DNA from: Toxoplasma gondii ME49 | Taxonomy: Eukaryota > Apicomplexa > Conoidasida > Eucoccidiorida > Sarcocystidae | Length of the DNA: 64,000 bases | Direction: 5' to 3' | Assembly (NCBI RefSeq): GCF_000006565.2 | Contig: NC_031477.1 | Span: forward strand, 5,604,183-5,668,182 | In this document: one piece after another, positions 45,001 to 56,764 of the stretch | Numbering within the stretch: the stretch's first letter is position 1 | Layout of the letters: every line of letters starts with the position of its first letter | The notes under the pieces: model-generated | Told to the model about the DNA's origin: nothing | Databases searched by the model: none | The model's input: only the letters and a program-made list of their open reading frames with translations | Made by a program: the position numbers and the translations under genes

Positions 45001-48000
45001 GCGGCTGGGCTGGCGACTCGGCTGGCGGCTAGGCTGCCGACTCGGCTGGCGACTGCCTTGCCAACTAGCAATGTAGTCCACCTCCGTGTTCGGCTCGTAC
45101 TGCCTATAGCCGCTGAGCTGGCGGGAGGCTTGTCTGCTTGACACATATTCCTCGAGGGGCTCGGTGCTCGTTATCGGTTGGTACGATGGCTGCCTGCTGG
45201 GCTGGCGACTGGGCTGGCGGCTGGGCTGGCGACTCGGCTGGCGGCTGGGCTGCCGACTCGGCTGGCGACTGCCTTGCCAACTAGCAATGTAGTCCACCTC
45301 CGTGTTCGGCTCGTACTGCCTATAGCCGCTGAGCTGGCGGGAGGCTTGTCTGCTTGACACATATTCCTCGAGGGGCTCGGTGCTCGTTATCGGTTGGTAC
45401 GAAGGCTGCCTGCTAGGCTGGCGACTGGGCTGGCGGCTGGGCTGGCGACTGGGCTGGTGGCTGGGCTGGCGGCTGGGCTGCCGACTGGGCTGGCGACTGC
45501 CTTGCCAACTAGCAATGTAGTCCACCTCCGTATTCGGCTCGTACTGCCTATAGCCGCTGAGCTGGCGGGAGGCTTGTCTGCTTGACACATATTCCTCGAG
45601 GGGCTCGGTGCTCGTTATCGGTTGGTACGATGGCTGCCTGCTAGGCTGGCGGCTGGGCTGGCGACTGGGCTGGCGGCTGGGCTGGCGACTCGGCTGGCGG
45701 CTGGGCTGCCGACTCGGCTGGCGACTGCCTTGCCGACTAGCAATGTAGTCCACCTCCGTATTCGGCTCGTACTGTCTGTTGCTGCTGATCTGGCGGGACG
45801 CGTGTCTGCGTGGGTCGTGTTCCTCGACGGGCGCTGTGCTTGCCGTTCGTCGATACGAGAGTTGGTTGGTGATCTGGCGACTTGGTTCTCGACTAGGCTG
45901 TTGACATAGAGGACCGCTCGCCGCTCTGCTGATTTGGCGACTTGGTTTGCGACTCGGTTCTCGGCTTCTTTGTCTGGATGGTTGGCGGCTCTGTTGCCGA
46001 CTGGGATGCTGGCTGACCTGGCCTCTTTCCTCCAGGTTGGTTTGATGGCTTAAATTGCGGCTCGGGAGGCGGCTGTCTCGGAGGATGCCGTCTGGGCCAC
46101 TTCCATCAACCTGGCTGTGTGAGTGACTCAAGTTGTAGTTGCTCTCGTATCGTGCCCCTTCTTCGTACAGCGACTGGTGTCCTGGTTCCGTACCGAGCTG
46201 CTGGCTGGGTTGGCGACTGCCACAGGCGTGATTGACCTGTCGACTTGGGGGTCTGCTGAGTTCGCGGCTAGCTTGCCTGCTCGTACCCAAGTTTAACTCT
46301 CCAAATGGCTGGCATGTTGGCTGTCCGCTGAGGTCAACCATGGAGTTTGAGTTAGCCCCGTCGCTTGAGTGCCTGCTTGCCTGGCGGCTTGGTTGGCGGC
46401 TGGACTGCACGCTGCGCGAGGGACTGCGAACTGTGGGACTGGCCACGGGAGTGGCGTTTCTGCTCTGTTGGCGGCTGGGGGTCCGACTCGTGACACAGCT
46501 GCCTGCTCTGCTAGGCATTCGGCTTCCAGGCTTGTACGTAGGGTCTAGCAGCGTACCTGGCTTGGCCGGTGCTGGGTGATGGTGCTTCGACGCCACAGAG
46601 GTCCCGTGTTGGTCGCTAGGCGCCCTGCTTACATGGGCTGTGGGAATGCAGGAGACGGGCAAGTTTTCTCTGACGTCCGGGTTGCTGAAGACTCGGCTCT
46701 CTTGCAAACTGACTTGTCTGCTATCGCCCGTGCTGTTCCGATTACTACTTTCCCCACAGGGGTCCGGCGCACCGAAGGTGTCCCGATGCTCGCAGCTACG
46801 CTGGTGACCAAGGGTCATGCTGCACTGTGCGACTGGGCCTTCAGGAGTTTTTTGGCGGCTGGGCTGGCGACTCGATGAGCGGCTCGACTCACGACTTCTC
46901 TGCCCCCTTGGCTGGTGGCTGTGCTTGTGGCTTTTTTGCGGACTAGGTTGACGGCTCAGCTGACGACTCGGTGAACGACTAGGTTGACGACTCGGCGAAC
47001 GACTAGGTTGACGAGTCGGTGAACGACTAGGTTGACGACTCGGTGAACGACTAGGCTGACAACTCGGTGAACGACTAGGCTGACAACTCGGTGAACGACT
47101 GGGTTGACAACTCGGTACACGACTGGTTTGACGACTTGGTTGACGGCTTTGTGTCTCGCTGTGTTGTCTGCTTTGTTCCCGGTTTGGTTGGCCACTGTGT
47201 TGTCTGCTTGGTTGGCGACTCGGTTGTCGGCTTGACTGGAGGCTAGGTTCACGGCTAGGCACTCTTGGCCTGTCTTCTAAATGTTCTCGTACTTGTAAGG
47301 GTTCGTTGTTTTTATAGTGTCGGGAGCATGTGTGTGTTTTTCTCGTGCCCTCCCGTGAACAGCCTCCAGGAGAGCCGTCTGGTCTCGTGTGGTGTCGATG
47401 ACGGTGATGATGATGATGGTGATGGTGTCTCGGGCGTCTCGGTAGAGGAACTTTTTGGCGCACGTCGGCCTCAGAAGGCAGGAAGGTCTTTTGTCTGTCT
47501 TTTGTCGGTCTTGAGGAGTTCCCACTGTTGCAATCGACGCGGCAGCAGTCGCCCCCGTGCCGATTTCTTTCTCCGAGGCAGCCATCGTCAAGGTTGTCCC
47601 ACCGCAGATCGTGATTACGGCAGACGTAGTCCGACTTGTTTGCAGGCCGATGAGGACCTGCACACTTGTCGTGTGTCCTGCAGTATCGTCGTCCAAAAAG
47701 TGAATACTCGTCGTCTTCGCCAGGAATGTCGCTGTAGTACGTTGAGGAATGAAAGCTGCTGATGCTCTCGTTCCAGCTCCGGCTCCGTCTGTACGCGCTG
47801 CCCATGCCATAGAAAGTGTCGCCTTCCTCGTCTTCGAGCAACCTGCCACACAGGGCGTCGGTCAGAGTGGCCTGAGAAGCTCCAACGGGTCGCCGACACG
47901 TAGTTCCCCTTCCTCGACTGTCGTGTGTATTCGCTTCATGAGTGCCAGGGAACAGAGGGCAGTCGGCATTCGTGTAGCCCCTCGACTCATCTGACGATTC

Positions 48001-51000
48001 AGAAGACAATGTAAAGAAAGCGACGCAGTCACCAAAGTCGGAAGCTGCAGTGCGGCAAAGAAGCCAGGGAGCCAGATTGTGCGACACCACCTACTCCGCG
48101 CAAGAGCTTGGCGTGTGATTAGACAGTTTGATGCTGGGGAACGAAGCGCATCACATGCACTGAGGAACAGGACTCAACATCCACACAGAGCTCCGAATCA
48201 CATCCGGCGAGACACCCCAACACAGTTAAAGACTGTGAAATTCTGTCGGTGACTCCGGATTCTCTAGATTGTGACTTCCGTCGAAAGACTGTATTGGCCA
48301 TGAGCGGAGACAGATAAATCAAGTCTGATGGAATTTACGATTGAGTATTCACCTCTATACCGACTAAAAACACAATTATGCTGGCTGTTAGATTCGTGTC
48401 TTTGCGGACGATCCAAATGCCTCTTAAATCTGGACATTTTGCTGTCAACAACGTCAGCGCTGTCGCAGTATTCTGAGCGGTTTTCTTCAGTACGCGTTTT
48501 TTGAAACGCGTAACACTATGATCCTCACTTAAACGGTCGTATCCCAATCTGCACCGAGGCGGAGAGGAGCTGTGACACACTCGTCCTCGGTCGCTCTCGA
48601 CATTCAGGGAAGAAGGTCCCGCCTTCGTAATTTGGGAACGACTCCAGCATGTTAGGGCTCTGCTTCGGGGAAGGACACCTGGAGTTTTGAACACGCAGAA
48701 GGCTCTTTTATTAAAATTATCAAAACCCGTGTGGCGGTAGAACTGTTCGAGGGAAGTTGGCTGTGTGTGGTGCTGAGAAATCTCCGAGTGAACGTGATAC
48801 CATTCTCCGGTAACGGGCTCCCTTCATGCCGCATGCTCTGGCAAAAAAGCTCCTTTCTTCCAGCACACATTAACCTAACAGAACTTCACTGGTTTCTCTT
48901 TTTCACATGATTAGGCAAGAGGTTGTGTTTGTCGGTCACTTGAGGAGGCCCACGTACTCAACAAGATCCACATTTAGGACACAGCACGGCGGCGTTTGCC
49001 TTCGTGAGAGTTTGAGTGGTGTCGCCGACCCTTTTGCCTTACGCTGAAATTCCTGCAGGAGATAATCCTTCTTCCTTAGGAAGTGACGTAACTGTAGACA
49101 GAGTGCGACATGCATCAATACATCTGCACTTGAGAGGAGTTGCCCACCTCTGCGTTAAGAAGCTCCACCAGAGCCATGAGCCGCTCAAAATGCTTGATCA
49201 GCATCTCCCACTGCCACATTGACTGCAACACAATCAGATGTTATTTCTTGCTGTGTATTAGGAGCACTTCGAAGAGCACAATATCCAGTTTGGGCATTTC
49301 GTGAGACAAGGGGCACGTAAACTGTTCGACCCCAGCTCCGAGTTCAGACATCGCGAGCCTGGTAAAAACGAGACATACCTCGCGAATTTCCTCCTTCAAT
49401 GCACGCACTTCCTCATCGCTGAGAAAAAGAAACTCATGGTGTTGCAGCACAACAGGAAAAGAACCACATTCCTGGAGATGCGATTGATTGCCCATAGTTT
49501 AGATGACCAGGTCGTCGTTTTCCGTTGAATCACCCGGTGCATAGGGTGTCATATCGCAGGGAAGATTTATTACCGTTTTATATTCTTATGCGAAAGCGCT
49601 CCCGCGTACGTGCCATCTCGATTTTGTTGATGTAACACATCGCAGATGCCAGTTCACTCAGAATCAGTACTCTGTTGTCACCTCGAGAAATAACCTCTAA
49701 CGGGTCATCCGGTGCGGGTCATGATGGCAGACCGACTACACATTTTAACCTCGAAAGGGACCTGAGAGGCACCTTGGCGACGAACTGAAAACTTACACGA
49801 TCTCATCCCGTGCTGTCTTGCTGCCGACGCCTCCGTTCTGCGACAATAAAGCAGCGCTGACCAGTTCCGACCCAGATATACATGCGATCTTGACACTGGT
49901 ACGCACGCTTTGGTGTGCGCTTATTACCACTGCATTACACCACAAACCGTATACTGTGCAAATGTTGGTCTCGTGTTTAGACTGTCTAACTCAGCAGCAG
50001 TTGCTGGATGTGTCCACCAACTGATCGAAGGGAACACGGCGTCGCGATGGATCGCTGCATCTGCGTATTCAAATTCATAAGGACACCAAGCACATATTCT
50101 GCATGGACAGATAGACGTCAAACGTTTCTGAAAAGTGCTCCTCTTCCAATCAAGGGCCTGCGTTACCTGAAGAGCATTGATAATGTTGTCTATTGCTTCA
50201 TCGCGGCGGTACTGCAGAGAGCTCAGCCGCAGGACTTCTTCTGCGGGGACAACATCAAGCGAGACGCGACGGGCACGTGTTAAACTTCACGCCTTACAAA
50301 TGCATGTGGAACGTGAGGTCAGAGCCGTTCCGTTGGTCTGATTTGCTGCGTTTTTCGGAGGTGTGTAGTTACCCGAGAGATTGTCGATCAGTCCAGTTTG
50401 ATCCGCCACCTGATCTTGTAATGTTTCTATGAATGAGCTGTCAAGATCACGACATACAGCAGTCAGAACAAAAGACAAACCCCGCACCGTTAAGGGGGAT
50501 ATGGGACTCACGTGCCTCTTCCTCCTGATTTAAAACGCTATTTTCATCTGTCATTTCCGGGAGTAGGCTTTCAATCGTTGACCAATGAAAAGGTGCGTAT
50601 CATGTGGCTCTGACTTACTTGGCTGACGCCATGTCAGGATTGTAACAACCGCTGTTGGCCACCTCCGAGGATTCGGCTGACACACTGGCTGTGCAGCGAC
50701 TGATAAGGAGTCTCAGACCCGCCAGCCAGTTTTCAAAGTCGCGATGAACGCTGCTTATCAATTCGAATGTCTGCAGCATCAACGTGCAGAGACGTGCGGC
50801 CGGAGCTAGAGATGTGATCATTGACTGCGTCGTGCGAGTGCTCCAGCATGACCATTTTCAGCGAAACATTTCTCCAGGAATTCGTGCACCTGTGTGCCTG
50901 AGGCATTTCTAAGCTCTTTTTCTGATTCACAATCTGAAACGACTTTGATCGAGTCCCGTTACGTCTGTAATTGTGAAGCCGTCATGAGCGCATAAACATG

Positions 51001-53441
51001 CAGGCAAATGTGCGCGTGCCTGAGTGAAACTTGCACTATACGTGTCCTGTCTGTGTTATAGCTAATCTTATAAAACCGGTGACGAAAGATACAAGTAAAC
51101 AAGAACAAAGGTGAGCTGTCAGGCTTACCTCCTCATGCTTGGTGAAGATCGTAAGCGAATGGAAATTAGCTTCGCCATCGACATTTGGGACGACCTCGAC
51201 CACATCTTTTAGTGGTACTGTTTGAGAAAAGGAAAACATCACTTAACGCGCAAATCGTTAGACTGGCTGGCGTAGTTTTCACTCACATATTATCTTGCGC
51301 CCATCTCGAAGAATTAGAAACAGTACGTTTGGTCGTATAAAGTGGGTTGTCCGTACGTACCACTCTCATCCTCGAATTTTCAAGCTAATTAGAAGACATT
51401 CTTTGAATGCAGAAGTAAAAACTGACACGGGGTAGAACTAAGGATTCTACTGAGACCAAGAACAACGAGCCTTCCAATTAACCAATCAGTAGCCTCAGGA
51501 TTTAAAACCATTGTCGTACGTGAACGTTGGTCCGACTCTTCACAAAGCTGCCTCCTGTTGTCTCACGTTTTGTTTACTCGTACCAAGAACAACTACGGAA
51601 GTCCATGCAGAAAGACAGTCCTAAACGGCTGTCTTTATTGATTTTGGGTGTTGCTTTCCCGTTCCTTTTCACGGCGACCGGATTACTGGACTCGGAGAGG
51701 TACAGATCTTTACTGTTTTTTCGGCTACCGGTTCAAGACAAAACTGGTATTTCGGTCAAGTGCTAATTTCCGCATGATGGGTGTAGATATCCCGTTCATA
51801 GTTAACTCAGACGGGGCGGGGCGCGTGAACGTTTCATGTTGGAAACTCGCGCCACAGTGTATGGCCACGTGCTGGGCTTGCCGATTGCCACCCGCAGGAG
51901 CGCTTACTTGTCTCGTTCATATCAACGAATTCGGTTTGCTCTTCGTTCCATCTGCAATCGGCATGTTAACAACAGTCGGTAATTCTGATTGCAGTGACAC
52001 GATACTTCGTCGGTGTGCGTGTGTGAGTGGAAATTTACAGGCTGTAATGTGATCACGCGTGGGAGCAGTCACCAGCCTTCCGGTCTTACTCGATTGAGGG
52101 GACACAGCCGATCTGTAAATATTCCTCCGAGGGATGTAGCTTCACCCAGCAGGTGTTGACGCTGTTGGTTGGATCCAGCTGGGCTTCATCCGTCACCGAT
52201 TCGCGCGAACGACGCTACAGCGCACCACGACACACTCGCGGAGGGCTCGTGGTAGAAGAAGGCTTCAGAGCGCACTATTCCCTGCTTGTCTATGCGAAGA
52301 ATAAAAGTGATTCTGGCGGACTGTATACCTTTCTTGTTGAACAAACTAGATGCTTCGTGTGCTTACACACAGCGCGATTGTTGTTTCTCCGAGGAGCGGC
52401 AAACGCACAAATACCGGAAACGCGGCAGTATGCGTTTCACAACAGGAAACTCGAGAGCTAGCTGAAAAAAAATTTTTGAACATTTTCTGCCCTATGTGTG
52501 AAAAGACGTGTAAGCAGAGACTCGCTTGTTTTCCGGCTGTGGCAGCCCTGCTTGCAGATCGTGTAGAGTTAGTTCTGCTTGGCGTTCGTGGATGACCAGG
52601 TCTGCAATATTCACGTGATATGAAATACGCGGAACTGTGCTGGTTTTGGGAAAAATGAGGATGCAGAAGCTCAGTGTGGTGCCACCAAGCTAAACTAACT
52701 GTGCCTGACGCATATGGAAAAGCTTTTTTTCCGACCTGTGGACATGCATTAGCCAATGCACTTGTGACGAAGAATGTGAATAATAATGAACGTTCTGTTG
52801 GTTTAAATCCGACCACTGGTGCGAGTGGCTCCGCATTTGCTTTGCTATATAAACGTATTTCCCATCCAAGTGCGCGACAACTGGGATGATGAGAAGGATC
52901 CCTGTGCTGTCATGTCGTACCTCTGCCAGAAAGAACGGGCAGCCTGCCTTGAGAATCGACAGGAGCTCATTGTCCTCCATTTTTGCTCAGCGAAAAAGGC
53001 GTCAGTTCGGGAACAGAAAAGGACGGAACAGTTTAGTGGCGTGTCCGTTTCTGACACTGGCTTGGTAGCCAGAGGAACTAAGCAGCATTCGCCCTTGATC
53101 CTTACGCCATCATCCTTTCACGTTCCGTCAGGCGTTTTCTGTTCCCAGCATGCAGCGCATACACCTTCACAAATGCGAAAACAGTAAAGCGGCCGAGCAT
53201 ACCTGAGAGCTGATACTACATCTTACGGCCACAACAAATTCGACGCGGCCGAAGATGTGGCAAAAGCGGAGGCGCATTAGAAGAAATGGGATATCCGCTT
53301 CATGAATTCGAGACACGAGGTGGGGTGCTATCACTTTGAAAAACAACAAGAAGTACGTTCTTCAAATCGTTCCTGAACTGTCGCCGCCGAAGTACACGGG
53401 ACCTGGCAGACATTGAGATTCTGGGTGAGATTGAGTCGATG
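39087..53441 (-). CDS. Giant PH-like / coiled-coil / Ser-Arg-Gln-Pro repeat protein
   Basis: I do not recognise an orthologue. Upstream exons 53441-53337 and 52985-52921 join in phase (FRNDLKNVLLVVFQ, then MEDNELLSILKAGCPFFLAE, a PH-like first strand). Exon 51217-51129 (PLKDVVEVVPNV, SLTIFTKHEE), exon 50933-50890 and exon 50770-50619 (TFELISSVHRDFENWLAGLR) complete a PLC-type PH fold. A consistent chain follows: 50567-50512, 50426-50373, 50240-50167, 49837-49797, 49418-49379, 49222-49148 and 49091-49043, mostly coiled coil (DEEVRALKEEIRE). It enters one exon, 48044-39706, of about 2,779 codons, rich in SRQP repeats. The end exons 39487-39374 (acidic helix, then KKK) and 39104-39087 close the frame. 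The 51217 to 50933 join is out of phase by one, exons between 52921 and 51217 are missing, and the true start is unknown. A membrane- or cytoskeleton-linked scaffold is inference. Confidence 0.7.
43251..45785 (-). repeat. Coding higher-order repeat, 12 copies of 192-264 bp
   Basis: Twelve near-identical units encode QPITSTEPLEEYVSSRQ, RQLSGYRQYEPNTEVDYI and ASWQGS, followed by a variable run of RQPS. A fixed point in the unit recurs at 43251, 43467, 43695, 43899, 44091, 44295, 44487, 44679, 44943, 45159, 45375 and 45603. Spacings are 192, 204, 216, 228 or 264, so all are multiples of 12, and units differ by whole RQPS codon quartets. A degenerate thirteenth copy lies at about 45740-45900. The frame stays open throughout. 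Confidence 0.95.
46860..47270 (-). repeat. Upstream Ser-Arg-Gln/Ser-Pro repeat tract in the giant protein
   Basis: A second, more diverged block of 12-base repeats within the same exon, encoding units such as SRQPSRQ and CQPSRSPS. Its unit codons differ from those of the main array, which points to older or independent expansion. Confidence 0.85.
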
Positions 53442-56400
53442 CTGAAAGGGGAAGCAAGTACATCCTCGACTGCTCATTGTTTCTCTGGCTTGGCTCAAAC
53501 TGAACCCGTCTGTTGTAAATGCTCTACCAGAGACTGCTTTCTGACCGGGAAAAAGGCTGGCTGCGCCTCGGACTCAAAAACTGGAACACCAGAAAGACAG
53601 CTTAATCGAGCTTACATAAGATAGGTTGCCTTCGATAAAAACAATGACTGTCCCAGCCCCAGATGTACAGGCAAGCCAAGTCTGCTGTTCGAAGTAAATC
53701 CACAGAGCGCTGTCCGCCGCAGTGGGGCTCCAAGAACAGAAGGAGGCAGCATCCTTGGGGCTGTTGAGGGATTCGTGCTTGCGCGCGTCGAACATCTTGG
53801 CACCTTGTGCACATAGGTACATTGTAGTCTAAATTGGTCTCCAGCTCCAGATAGCGAATCTCCGGACAGTCACACCTTCGTACCTAAACACAAGCAGTTA
53901 AGCTTGAGAGAATGAGAAGGATATCTATGCCCGTCGCTACCGTTTTGGTTCAGCATCGCTTATGGGCAGCCACAAACAAAACGGTAGCAAAAGGTAGTGT
54001 AACAGGCTCAACAGTGGGCGAAGTTAACTCTGCCAGTAACAAACCCAACACGCATACGATCCAGCAAGTGCTTCCAACCAGCGTGCAAACATGAGTATCA
54101 CCGTTACCGCACCACATTTCGTGCGCTCCAAATCAGGTCAGCAACTCCGAAAATATCGTGGCTTCGGTCTGTCTGATGGGTCGTCGTCAGCGTTCACAAG
54201 TGCATCAGACACAAATTGTTGTTCTACGCCCATAGGCTACGAAAAATAGCTAGCAGAGACTTTCACACGACAACTTCATACGTCGCCCATCGCTAGTTGT
54301 TCAGTAGCGGCCAAAACACGACGCCGACGTTTTTCTCTTCAGGGTAAGGGCGCACAAAATGGGACACATCCTAAATCCCGTTTTGCTGAACTGGATCAAG
54401 GTGAAATACGTACACATCAATCTCTAGTTTCTGCGTATGCTTCGAGAGAGTTGGAGGATCAGGCGAATGGTAAGGGGATCTGCAAAGAGGGAGGTAACGG
54501 CTAAAGCGGACATGATAATAACCGAAAGCAAAGTGCAGCTTGGCTCTTGTTGTATCCCTGAGAAAAACGAACAATAGGGTTTACTCTCAACTGGTGATAC
54601 AACATTCTTCAGTTAGCATCCATCAGTGACGGGCTATCACTCGATATGGTGCAAAGACCCGACGTAGGCCCCCATGGATGCTCACCACCTTTGCATCGAG
54701 AAAGATCGTGGGAGCAGCAGATTGCTGTCAGGCTGCCCCCTTGGAAGTGCCCATGTTCTCCGTATGTTGCTCACAGAGAAAAGACATAGACTGCACATGA
54801 TGGCGTCGTCGCAGGTTTCTCCTGCTGTCAAATCTAGGCTGTAGCGATACACACCGCACTCCAATCACTTTGTGTAACGTTTGCTCGTCGAAACGTTTCC
54901 GAAACTGCCGCTCACTTACCCGCCCTTTTATGCATCTACACTACTATGCAGTTTCGATCACGGTTCGTGGACAAACACTCCCCGGAGCTATCAAAAAGCG
55001 AATGCTCATCGTATACATAAGCTTGTGAGGAAGTCTTGTCTGGCAAAAGAAGGCCAGGCGGTTGGCCGCTGCGTAGAGGACATTTTTGCAAAACACCACT
55101 CACTAATGACGACCAAGAAAAGGCGGCCTTAGGTGTTTTTTGTTATGAGGCCACCGTGCACGCAATTTTAAGAACAGCTGTGTTCTACGGAAGACGCTGT
55201 TGAGCTGTAGGGACCTTGTTTTCGCCCCCGTGCACATTATGTTTACGCCGCAAGCAACGCATTTCTGCTGCGCCCCCAAACACGGTGAGACATTTCTCGC
55301 AATCCCAATATTGACATTCCTTCACATTTGCAATGCTTCGGGGCTCTGTGCTCTCACCGAATTTCTCCTGCTTGGTTGCCGACTGGTATCGTGAAGTCGT
55401 CAACACTCGAGTAGACATGACACACCCACGCGCCACCCGTTCACCTTTGTATACCATTCGTAAATGTGCTGCGGATCATTTCCACGCTTTCCGGCGTATG
55501 AGGCTACTTTTGTGACAATGCCGGCACACAGCACGCTGCGACCCTGCAACAGTCACGGAGTCACAAGCGTTTTTACACCATGTCCCCAGCTCCGAAGAAT
55601 ATCTGGGTTCCGGACTACAGCCAAACTTAAACCCACCAATTAAGCCTAAGTGCGACAGCATTCTTTTGTTTTTGGCTTTCTTCAGGCGTTCGTGAACAGC
55701 AAGTGTCGTGGCTAATCGGAACCCATTACAGTCAGAGCTAGCGACTCTAGATACCACCGGGACGAACCCGCGATATTTTCATGATAAATAAAAACCCATG
55801 GGTCTCAGTGCCGGCTCTCTTCTAGTAGTCAGCAGAAACAGGCACCTGCCGCTTTAGGAATCAGATGCCTACTCAGATAACAGACAAGTTGAAAACACCC
55901 GATTACACAAACATTGAGGCTGCATGCTTCACAAGCAACACCCTCTCTTAGACCCATAGCCGCATGCAGTTGCACATTTTGCAAAGAAAAGATGGACAAG
56001 AGTGCGCTCGCTGTTAAGACACTGCTCATGAAACCACGTCTCCTCCACAGTGGAAGCGTTTCTTGGGCGCGAAATTTGGCGTTTCTTCATTGCTTCTGCT
56101 TGTGGTTGAATCTGAAAGTTCGACTGTTGGTTTGTGGTCTGCCGTACCAAGGGAGCTGTGGAAGATCTGACTTTGCATGCCCGCCTGGAATTTCCGTACC
56201 ATACACAGAACGCCTTTTCCTACTTTTCTTTTTTCCTTCCCGTGTTTCCCAAACGATAAAAATTACAACCTGCCAGCGACTTCCCTTTTTTCCGCAAAGT
56301 GTGACACTTTCGCTGGCGCAGTTCCCGCGCCTTTTTCTCTTCGTCGTTTCGGTGCTCTCGTGCGCCCGTCGTCCCGGAGACGGCCGACTCTTGCATCGGC

Positions 56401-56764
56401 AACCACTGCCAGAGCCCCCGTGGAACGGATTACCGATTTTTTTCTGTTCTCGATCTGCCGTCGCTTCGCTGTCGTTACACCCCGCTCAATTACACTGATG
56501 ACGAGCGACTGTGGCTGCTCGCTTTTCGCCCGGCCTCTGTTTACAGACAAGGGACAGCGGACACCGCTTTGTGTCGGGTCTTGAAGTGTAAGAATTTATT
56601 GCCAAAATACATATCGATGCATCTCTTCTTTGCATCCACCCACGTCTTTCTGCAAGATTCTGTATAGGCGAGACAGTCCGTCTCACTGCGCCGCTCCACG
56701 TTTGGGTCCTGTGCCATCGTTGTTTCCGATTGGGTTTTCCCTTGCCAGGACCTTACCCGCATCT
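53442..56764. other. Divergent intergenic region, possible further exons of the giant gene
   Basis: On the minus strand, 53883-53821 is a plausible 21-codon exon (CDCPEIRYLELETNLDYN) with good acceptor and GT donor, and 53616 is a GTAAGC donor after a long open frame (LWIYFEQQTWLACTSGAG). I could not join either in phase to the exon at 53441. They may belong to the giant gene. The rest, including the pyrimidine-rich part at about 56200-56450, probably holds promoter and 5' UTR of the plus-strand membrane-protein gene. Confidence 0.4.

Noticed and set aside
43250..45900. Many open frames on both strands through the repeat array, and a regular array that might suggest CRISPR
   Set aside because: The frames are shadows of the RQPS-coding array. 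The 12-base periodicity and absence of unique spacers rule out CRISPR, and the genome is eukaryotic.
48045..48090. The open frame of the giant exon extends to 48090 with a GTG-type start
   Set aside because: There is no ATG there and an in-frame TAG lies just upstream. An acceptor at 48045 joins in phase to the coiled-coil exon at 49043, so an internal exon is the better reading.
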